In this document: positions 45,811-51,213 of the stretch, in pieces
Position numbering within the stretch: the first letter of the stretch is position 1
Layout: the number at the start of each line of letters is the position of its first letter
Assembly (NCBI RefSeq): GCF_000347175.1
Contig: NZ_ANIK01000122.1
Span: 1-51,213 of the forward strand
Length of the DNA stretch: 51,213 bases
Direction: 5' to 3'
From: Leptospira alstonii serovar Sichuan str. 79601
Lineage (GTDB): Bacteria; Spirochaetota; Leptospiria; Leptospirales; Leptospiraceae
Notes under the pieces: generated by a model
What the model was told of the DNA's origin: nothing
What the model saw: only the letters and a program-made list of their open reading frames with translations
The model's database searches: none
Position numbers and translations under genes: made by a program

Positions 45811-47400
45811 ATGTCCTTGAAGAAAGAATCAAAAAGAAAGACCGACGAGGAGATCATCTCCTCCGGTCCCTCCTATATCAATTGGATTCGATTCGGATTG
45901 ATTGTGCTTTTTTACATCTCGATTATGATCAACTGGAAACGCACCAATTCGATTCAGAATATCTTATATCTGAGCGGCACAACGGCCATGTTGTTTTATT
46001 TTTCCTACAGTTTTTACAAGATTTGGAGAACCGGCAGTATTTCACATACTCTCAGTAAGGTGTTTATCCTTATGGACGTTTCCGTTCAGCTTTTGGTCAT
46101 GATCGGCGCCACGATGGATCATCCCGATTTCACTACCGGAGTTGTAAAAAGTCCCATATTGTACGGCATCAGTTATCTTTATATCATATCTTCTGGACTT
46201 TTACTGGTTCCTAATTTTGTTCTTTGGGTCGGAGTATTGTCCGGGAGCGCGCAGTCTTTGGCGATTTATACGGCAGTACGACACGGTTTGATTTTAACGG
46301 AAAATAAGAGACTCGCCAACTCATTGGGATACGCTTCGGTTTCCGAACAAGTCACGAAAATCCTGTTCATATTAGCGGGCGCTTTGATCGTTAGAATTCT
46401 TGTGAAACTATTTATACGTCTGAGAGAGAACTCAAAATACAGACAAGAAGAATTAGAAGAATCTCATAAAGTGATCGCTCAACGAAGCGGTAAGATGAAA
46501 GAATCCGCTCGATATTTGAAAGATTCATCCAAAAATCTAAAGAGCTTTATGGATGACTTTTCCGTTTTAGTTTCGACGCACGCCTCTTCTTTTGAAGAGA
46601 TCAGTTCGACTGTGGAGCAGTTTCAGTCACAAACGGAAAATTCTTCGCATAACGTCAAAAATCAGTTTAGTAATATTGAAAGTTTGATCCTACACAGCAG
46701 CAATCTGAAATCCATTATCGAAAGGATCTCTCAGTTCAATTATACCTTGGATCAAAGTATGGATAAAGTGAGAAAGTCCGGAACCATGGTGACCGAATTT
46801 GTGGAAGAACTTTCCGGTTCTCTCGTTTCTTTGGGGGATTCTTTTAGAAGCGTTGGAGAAGTGAACCGTATCATGTCCGAAGTGGCGGATAGAACCAATC
46901 TTCTCTCTTTGAACGCCTCCATTGAGGCGGCGAGAGCCGGGGAAGCGGGAAGGGGATTTGCGGTCGTCGCGCAAGAAGTTTCCAAACTAGCCGAAAGTAG
47001 CGCCGGAAACGCGGATCTGATTTCCAAGATCATTCGAGATTCTTCCAATCATGTAGTGATGGGTCAAAAATCGGCGGAGACAACGGCGGGACACGTGAAA
47101 GAACAAGACAACCTATTTCAAGATTTGTTTGTTCGATTCGATGAATTTTCGAAGTTGTTTGACGAACAGAAAAAGATCAACTCTCAATTTTTTTCCACTC
47201 TGGATCGTTTACGCTCTTTGTCTTCGGAAATCGAACTTGCCTCTTCCGAACAAAAGACGGGTTTGCAAGGAATCGTCGAGGCGATTTTCTTCCTCCAAAA
47301 TTCTATGGAATCCTTAGTAACAAAGAGCGAGAATTTGAGCGTGGTCGTAAGAGAACTTGAGACACAATCGGATGCCCTGATCGCTACGGAAGCGAATTGA
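45811..47400 (+). CDS. Methyl-accepting chemotaxis protein with multi-pass N terminus
   Basis: A 529-residue chemoreceptor. The first 215 residues contain about six hydrophobic helices (first near [13 protein letters not shown], last near [14 protein letters not shown]) with only short loops and no large periplasmic domain. The cytoplasmic part is a long coiled coil with the hairpin tip [31 protein letters not shown] split across about 360-390, which contacts CheA and CheW. The ligand is therefore probably sensed within the membrane or in the cytoplasm. It starts at an ATG after a long regulatory gap; no CheR/CheB neighbours. Confidence 0.92.
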   Translation: MSLKKESKRKTDEEIISSGPSYINWIRFGLIVLFYISIMINWKRTNSIQNILYLSGTTAMLFYFSYSFYKIWRTGSISHTLSKVFILMDVSVQLLVMIGATMDHPDFTTGVVKSPILYGISYLYIISSGLLLVPNFVLWVGVLSGSAQSLAIYTAVRHGLILTENKRLANSLGYASVSEQVTKILFILAGALIVRILVKLFIRLRENSKYRQEELEESHKVIAQRSGKMKESARYLKDSSKNLKSFMDDFSVLVSTHASSFEEISSTVEQFQSQTENSSHNVKNQFSNIESLILHSSNLKSIIERISQFNYTLDQSMDKVRKSGTMVTEFVEELSGSLVSLGDSFRSVGEVNRIMSEVADRTNLLSLNASIEAARAGEAGRGFAVVAQEVSKLAESSAGNADLISKIIRDSSNHVVMGQKSAETTAGHVKEQDNLFQDLFVRFDEFSKLFDEQKKINSQFFSTLDRLRSLSSEIELASSEQKTGLQGIVEAIFFLQNSMESLVTKSENLSVVVRELETQSDALIATEAN

Positions 47401-47616
47401 TTGTAACGAGAAAACATTCTGAAATCATTATATAGTTTTTCCGAATCAGATTTGTCCGCGAGCGTTACCCCCGTCGGGAATGTGCGCTAAAAACGTTACT
47501 GAATTTCAGTTCTTTTAAGTTTATTTCGGAAAATACGTGGGTTTAGCGAGATTTCTAATAATAGATTATTATTATACATAGTTAAGAGAAACGAAAAAGT
47601 TCAAACAAAATTTAGG

Positions 47617-47642
47617 AAACGCCCTTGTTTCCAAGGACGTTT
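47617..47642 (-). terminator. Hairpin with GAAA tetraloop after the phage-like module
   Basis: On the minus strand AAACGTCCTTG-GAAA-CAAGGGCGTTT forms an 11-bp stem with one mismatch and a GNRA loop, 13 bases beyond the end of the last gene. A short U-rich run (AUUUU) follows some bases later, so it is a plausible terminator for the leftward operon. Confidence 0.55.
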
Positions 47643-47654
47643 ATACGGATAATT

Positions 47655-48092
47655 CTACGAAGTTGAAGCGTTTCCACCGCTTCTGATCGATAAGAATTTT
47701 GAAATGAAGGGAATTTGAATCTTGCCTTTTAGGATAAGAATCAACAAGAGAATCAGCACTGTTCCAACGATTAAAATTATAGTGAACCAGCCAAGGCTTT
47801 GAAGTCCATCACCCCAACCGGCTTCACGTTGAAGAGACGCGTTTTCTTTCTGAGTCTTCTTCTCTCCTTTGATTGCCGCTCGTGCGTTCTTATCACCCGC
47901 TTCGATGGAATCTGCGGCGGCATTCAGGAGATTACCGACCCTTTTATCTCCTTTCTTGGATTGTTCTTTTGCTTCCTCTCGAAGAACCTGCGGCATTCCT
48001 ACGGAATCCGGAGTCTGGGCTACGATCGTAATACAAGAGTTTAATGGAAAGAGATAGAGTAGAAACGTAACGAAAAATTGAATTCGGTTCAT
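47655..48092 (-). CDS. Small exported membrane protein of the phage-like module
   Basis: A 145-residue protein with an N-terminal leader (FFVTFLLYLFPLNSC; a possible lipobox ending in Cys), a charged, Lys/Glu-rich helical middle and a C-terminal helix (LGWFTIILIVGTVLILLLILIL). This is the shape of a spanin or other envelope-spanning lysis accessory, but no family match is visible. It overlaps the preceding gene by 4 bases and ends the module. Confidence 0.65.
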   Translation of the reverse strand: MNRIQFFVTFLLYLFPLNSCITIVAQTPDSVGMPQVLREEAKEQSKKGDKRVGNLLNAAADSIEAGDKNARAAIKGEKKTQKENASLQREAGWGDGLQSLGWFTIILIVGTVLILLLILILKGKIQIPFISKFLSIRSGGNASTS

Positions 48093-48511
48093 TGGAATTC
48101 CTCCGTTCTTTCTTCTCTTTCGTTCTCAGGTTTTGCATGTCCAAGTCCGGATCTTTCGAAAACGCCTTTCACGATTTTATTGTAGAGTAGAATCGTTGCG
48201 AGATAGCAAACGAAAAGGCGAATTGCCTGATAGGCGGCGATCGCCCATCCCGGAAGAATTTTGCAAATCTCTTCTTTAACAGAATCGAATGAGACGCAGT
48301 ACGTAAAAACTTCCGGCATCGTGAGCCAGTAAAAAATGTTATAGGGAACGGCAATCATCGTAGCGACTACAAACACAACGAGTCTTTTGTTCTTTAACAA
48401 GATTCGGTGAGGTAAATTTCGAAACAGAACTTGTGAAACTGTCAGGACGAGACCCATGTAGAGACCGTTGAGAAGCACTGTTGGAAGAAGTACGGTTATA
48501 GATTCGATCAT
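48089..48511 (-). CDS. Holin-like multi-pass membrane protein
   Basis: A 140-residue protein with about four hydrophobic segments (VLLPTVLLNGLYMGLVLTVS, LVVFVVATMIAVPYNIFYWL, IAAYQAIRLFVCYLATILLY and a weaker one) and a charged C-terminal tail (ENEREERTEEFQ), a layout common in holins. It sits between an M23 endopeptidase and a small membrane protein in one transcript, so a lysis role is likely but not shown by homology. Confidence 0.6.
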   Translation of the reverse strand: MIESITVLLPTVLLNGLYMGLVLTVSQVLFRNLPHRILLKNKRLVVFVVATMIAVPYNIFYWLTMPEVFTYCVSFDSVKEEICKILPGWAIAAYQAIRLFVCYLATILLYNKIVKGVFERSGLGHAKPENEREERTEEFQ

Positions 48512-48523
48512 GTGAAAACCTCC

Positions 48524-49204
48524 TTATAACAGCCCTTTGTCTTTTAAAAACTTTCCGGGATCGGTTTCTTTTTTCCAATCCTGAGTCTTATCATCCCATG
48601 GCCAAACTTCGAAGTGAAGATGTGCGCCTAAGCTATAACCATAGTTTCCGGATTTTCCGATCAAATCGCCTGCGCTAACTTTATCTCCTTTCTTGACCCT
48701 GGGATCTGTGTGCTTGAATTTATATCGGTTTTTTGAATGAACGCCGATTGCAAGAACGAAGGGAGTCCAAGCGCGATCTGCTGGAACCTCACCCGATTTT
48801 ACTAAATTGACCCAGGTGTTTTTTTCCCACCGAAATTTCACCGGATATTTTCGATCTCTCCCAAGAACAGTTTCGATCACGCAATCTTCCGGGGCGAATA
48901 CATCGTTATATCCTCCAAGATCGATTCCTAAGTGATACTGCTTGGATTTCTTTCCGTCGATGTTAAGGTGACGCCATCCATAAGGTGAAGTGATATGAGG
49001 ATCCGACACCGGCAGACAGAAAACAGGATCGCTCTGAACCGGAATTTTTGAAATCGAATCGAATGCTTCTTCTCTTGAAATTTTCTTCGTGTTGGCTACT
49101 GCGGACGAAGATTCGTTCCAATAATTTTGGCTTGTTTGAATCGCTTTTAGGTTTAGGAAATTCCTCATGAGTGGAATAAGAAAGTTGAGAATTTGTAAAA
49201 TCAT
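48524..49204 (-). CDS. M23-type endopeptidase, phage-like endolysin
   Basis: A 226-residue protein whose C-terminal domain carries the LytM zinc ligands: YHLGIDLGG, and HLHFEVW at the end, with a central H-x-x-P-x-V-K region (HTDPRVKKGDKVSAGD). An N-terminal hydrophobic stretch (ILQILNFLIPLMRNF) could be a signal or arrest anchor. It would cleave peptide cross-links in peptidoglycan. It overlaps the coiled-coil gene by 4 bases and is followed after 12 bases by the holin-like gene. Confidence 0.85.
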   Translation of the reverse strand: MILQILNFLIPLMRNFLNLKAIQTSQNYWNESSSAVANTKKISREEAFDSISKIPVQSDPVFCLPVSDPHITSPYGWRHLNIDGKKSKQYHLGIDLGGYNDVFAPEDCVIETVLGRDRKYPVKFRWEKNTWVNLVKSGEVPADRAWTPFVLAIGVHSKNRYKFKHTDPRVKKGDKVSAGDLIGKSGNYGYSLGAHLHFEVWPWDDKTQDWKKETDPGKFLKDKGLL

Positions 49205-49605
49205 TTTGGAGCTCCTCCGTTCTGAAACTTTGCGTGAATTTTGTGGAGGAGTTCCTTTTGTTCGTCAAACTTCTCGTCGAACTTGCTATCCAGCTTTTCG
49301 ATTCGAGCTTCAATCGTATCTAACCGTTTGTCTGTAGTTGAAGCCGTCTGTCGAAGTAGCGCTGTTTCAAGTGTATGCGATTTTTCTAATTCCATCACTC
49401 GATCCGAAAGACGATCTGTTTTCGAGCGTTCTTGAGATAAAAGATTTTTAGATTCTTCTTTTACTTCCTTCACTTTCGATTCCATGTATTTTCGTTCTTC
49501 TTCACGCGCTTTCAAAATCTGAGTCTTCACTTCTTTTCTGATTATGAACCACAGGAGAAGTGACAACGGAGAAAGGAGAGAAAGATATTTAAGAAACTCA
49601 TCCAT
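49201..49605 (-). CDS. Coiled-coil membrane-anchored protein
   Basis: A 134-residue protein with one N-terminal helix (YLSLLSPLSLLLWFII) and a long heptad-rich coiled coil (about 25-125), rich in Glu, Lys and Leu. It resembles i-spanin-like or phage tail-accessory proteins in shape only. No ribosome site is obvious, and its start codon lies two bases from a perfect dyad. It overlaps the M23 gene by 4 bases. Confidence 0.65.
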   Translation of the reverse strand: MDEFLKYLSLLSPLSLLLWFIIRKEVKTQILKAREEERKYMESKVKEVKEESKNLLSQERSKTDRLSDRVMELEKSHTLETALLRQTASTTDKRLDTIEARIEKLDSKFDEKFDEQKELLHKIHAKFQNGGAPK

Positions 49606-49606
49606 T

Positions 49607-49621
49607 CAGGATGGTATCCTG
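49607..49621. promoter_or_regulatory. Dyad next to a start codon in the phage-like module
   Basis: CAGGAT-GGT-ATCCTG is a perfect 6-bp inverted repeat immediately upstream (minus strand) of the coiled-coil gene ATG at 49605. It may be an operator or a translational hairpin. Confidence 0.4.
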
Positions 49622-49663
49622 GATTTAATCTTTGAGGACAATTTCAGAAATTATCGATGTCTA

Positions 49664-49900
49664 CTAAGTCGTTTCTTTTCCTGCTTTGATTCTTTTCTCT
49701 AAATTTTCGTAATAAATTCCGATGCGCTTCGTTTGTAAGAATTCGGGAAGGTTTTTAAATTTTCCCGGTCTCCATCCTTTTTTAAACATATCTTCACAAT
49801 GGTTCATCCATTGATCCTCGAAACGTGCCATCCGGATCGCTTCGCTTTCCGGTGAATCAAACTTTCTTTTACAGTGCGGGCATTCGATTTTATGATCCAT
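49664..49900 (-). CDS. Small zinc-ribbon-like protein
   Basis: A 78-residue, basic protein with one CPHCKRKF knuckle at residues 7-14, a later lone Cys (MNHCEDM) and a GWRPGKFKNLPEFL motif. The single CxxC pair suggests a treble-clef half-site or a zinc site completed by a partner. It lies one base after the methyltransferase stop. Function unknown. Confidence 0.65.
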   Translation of the reverse strand: MDHKIECPHCKRKFDSPESEAIRMARFEDQWMNHCEDMFKKGWRPGKFKNLPEFLQTKRIGIYYENLEKRIKAGKETT

Positions 49901-49901
49901 T

Positions 49902-50678
49902 TCAACTCTCGAAATTTAACTCAAGCTGTATTCTTGTTTCAGCCATTTGGATTTTGCGTTTCGCTTTCTCGAAATATTCCTTATCCATTTCCATTCCGAT
50001 AAAATCTCTTGCGAGTTCGATCGCGGCAATTCCCGTTGTTCCGTGTCCCATACAGTTATCCAAAACCGTATCTCCTACATTCGAATAAGTTTTTATGAGG
50101 TAACGGAGAAGCCGTAAAGGTTTTTGTGTCGGGTGCATCCCGATTTCAGATTCGGAGGGAAAACACAATACAGAATCCGGATATCTAAATCCATCATCCA
50201 AATATTGATAGTTTTCACTTTTCTCACCCCGAATCGTAAATACAGTCGATTGATTTCCGTTACCAAGCGTTTTACCTTTTCTTTTGTAACGCTCATCGAT
50301 TTGATATTTGATCGGATTGTAAACAGGTTGGTTCTTATAGAAAACGAGTATGTTTTCATGACTCTTATTCGGTCTCGTTTTTGCATTCAAAAAGCCGCTC
50401 GCTTTTGTCTTATACCAAATCAACTCATAATACCGAAAATTCTTCGGGTTGCTGTTGATCAGATAATTTGTGAACGGATGACTTCCTGTAAGAATGATCG
50501 GAGTTCTTTCTTTGGAGATTCGTTCGTATTCAGGCCAAAGTTTTTCCATTGGGATAATTACGTCCCAGGAACAGTCCGTCGTTCCATAAGGAAGATCGCA
50601 AAAGATAAGATCCACTGAAGCATCAGGGATCTTTGGAAGATTATCTAAACAGTCGCCGTGATAAAGATGTGTTGCCAT
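49902..50678 (-). CDS. Beta-class DNA methyltransferase, phage type
   Basis: A 258-residue N6-adenine or N4-cytosine methyltransferase. The catalytic motif IV is DLPYGTT at 28-34, in the form common among phage enzymes; the SAM-binding motif I is NCMGHGTTG near the C terminus, as expected for beta-class order. The sequence context is unknown and no restriction enzyme is adjacent. I chose the ATG at 50678 ([10 protein letters not shown], the usual family start). A longer frame from 50714 is explained by the insertion sequence. Confidence 0.88.
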   Translation of the reverse strand: MATHLYHGDCLDNLPKIPDASVDLIFCDLPYGTTDCSWDVIIPMEKLWPEYERISKERTPIILTGSHPFTNYLINSNPKNFRYYELIWYKTKASGFLNAKTRPNKSHENILVFYKNQPVYNPIKYQIDERYKRKGKTLGNGNQSTVFTIRGEKSENYQYLDDGFRYPDSVLCFPSESEIGMHPTQKPLRLLRYLIKTYSNVGDTVLDNCMGHGTTGIAAIELARDFIGMEMDKEYFEKAKRKIQMAETRIQLELNFES

Positions 50679-50680
50679 AA

Positions 50681-51213
50681 GGCTAAACAAAAGTGGCCCT
50701 TCAGGAAAAATCATGGGTAAACGTCCAAACCGCCTAAATGAAAGAGAATAGCGACGCGGAAGAAATCGAAATTTCTGAAGCCTCTTGCATTCGATTTAAT
50801 TTTCTGAATACTTGAATTAATACTTTCCGAACCAGCGTTTGTGATTCGATGAGCGAAGTAGGTAAGGATATATTTAATGTTTTTATAAAGCATCTTAGCG
50901 ACTTTAATAATAGGTTTAAGTTTAGAATGAGTAGCCCAAAAATACCAACGTTTGAAAAACTTTTCCGCATTACCTTTATAGCTGTAAGACCAAAAATAAC
51001 GAAAGGCTTCTTTTATCTGCCATCCTTTCCCGACTTTATACAGATTTAGTTTAAGAGAATTGAAAGCTTCCTTTTGCTTATCAGAATAATTTTCTTGGTT
51101 CGTTAACCATAGGAATTTCGTCCCGGAGAGAGTTTCATTGTTTACACTACGCAGCCTGCGATTCTCATCTTTCCAAATGTTAGCCACCGCTTCATTCAAA
51201 TATTTTGAAATAT
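50681..51213. mobile_element. ISL3-family insertion sequence (partial, right end of window)
   Basis: The region holds the transposase and, at its inner edge, a candidate end beginning GGCTAAACAAAAGTGGCCC (plus strand from 50681). ISL3 ends start with GG. The other end lies beyond the window, so the inverted repeat and target duplication are not checked. Confidence 0.6.
50711..51213 (-). CDS. ISL3-family transposase, C-terminal part
   Basis: An open frame runs to the window edge, so the gene starts beyond it; only about 167 residues are visible of an expected 400 or more. Diagnostic segments are [25 protein letters not shown], the [17 protein letters not shown] block and [18 protein letters not shown] near the end, all typical of the C-terminal half of ISL3 DDE transposases. 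The ITNAGSES block lies in the expected place of the last catalytic acid. Its stop codon overlaps an ATG, joining it to the methyltransferase. Confidence 0.85.
   Translation of the reverse strand, partial: ISKYLNEAVANIWKDENRRLRSVNNETLSGTKFLWLTNQENYSDKQKEAFNSLKLNLYKVGKGWQIKEAFRYFWSYSYKGNAEKFFKRWYFWATHSKLKPIIKVAKMLYKNIKYILTYFAHRITNAGSESINSSIQKIKSNARGFRNFDFFRVAILFHLGGLDVYP

Noticed and set aside
45606..46058. A 150-codon plus-strand frame before the chemoreceptor
   Set aside because: Its first codons come from the repeat fragment and its last 80 overlap the chemoreceptor in another frame; no ribosome site and no recognisable domain.

Overview
The window looks like chromosome from a pathogenic-clade Leptospira. 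The evidence is the Leptospira-style lipoproteins with long hydrophobic leaders, the DUF4139 tandem pair, the gene content, and a GC content that I judge by eye to be in the low-to-mid 40s per cent. The last 3.5 kb is accessory DNA: a phage-like cassette and an insertion sequence. No tRNA, rRNA or CRISPR array was seen.

Positions 1-7 kb hold the tail of an upstream gene, isocitrate dehydrogenase, a soluble PAS histidine kinase with a stand-alone receiver, a ferredoxin, and a divergent pair of a Tat-type small subunit and a GMC oxidoreductase. An intergenic repeat follows, which appears to have cut short a small secreted-protein gene. Positions 7-16.4 kb hold a DUF2905 protein and an aminotransferase. 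Facing them is a long minus-strand block: a lipoprotein, gltX, an RsbW-like ATPase, a DUF455 ferritin-like protein, then five genes joined by overlaps or tiny gaps (lipoprotein, unknown protein, MotB-like protein, small lipoprotein, M14 peptidase). Positions 16.6-20.1 kb encode a two-gene, very divergent type IIA topoisomerase with a short A subunit, ending at a bidirectional terminator shared with a flavin amine oxidase.

Positions 21.7-26 kb form a cobalamin locus. A B12 riboswitch precedes two uncharacterised lipoproteins and cobT-cobS-cobC, so lower-ligand assembly and two possible surface proteins seem to share one B12 switch. A VWA protein follows and converges on two DUF4139/MuiA paralogues. 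A second repeat copy, a FadL-type porin, a ClC antiporter with CBS domains, an unknown exported protein, a CPBP protease, a LysM-M23 peptidase and a beta-propeller protein fill 31-38.9 kb.

Positions 38.9-45 kb are a tightly packed sulfate-assimilation operon (cysH, cysD, cysN, SUMT, siroheme dehydrogenase, cysI) that makes both the enzymes and the siroheme they need. The wiring suggests the APS-reductase route without an APS kinase. After a 790-base gap with a fragment of the same repeat comes a six-helix chemoreceptor.

From 47.6 kb to the end, minus-strand genes in tight order encode a probable lysis-type module (two small membrane proteins, M23 endopeptidase, coiled-coil membrane protein), a zinc-binding peptide and a phage-type DNA methyltransferase. 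The methyltransferase start abuts the apparent end of an ISL3-family insertion sequence that runs out of the window.

The strongest leads are the B12-controlled lipoproteins, the divergent topoisomerase, the dispersed structured repeat and the phage/IS junction.
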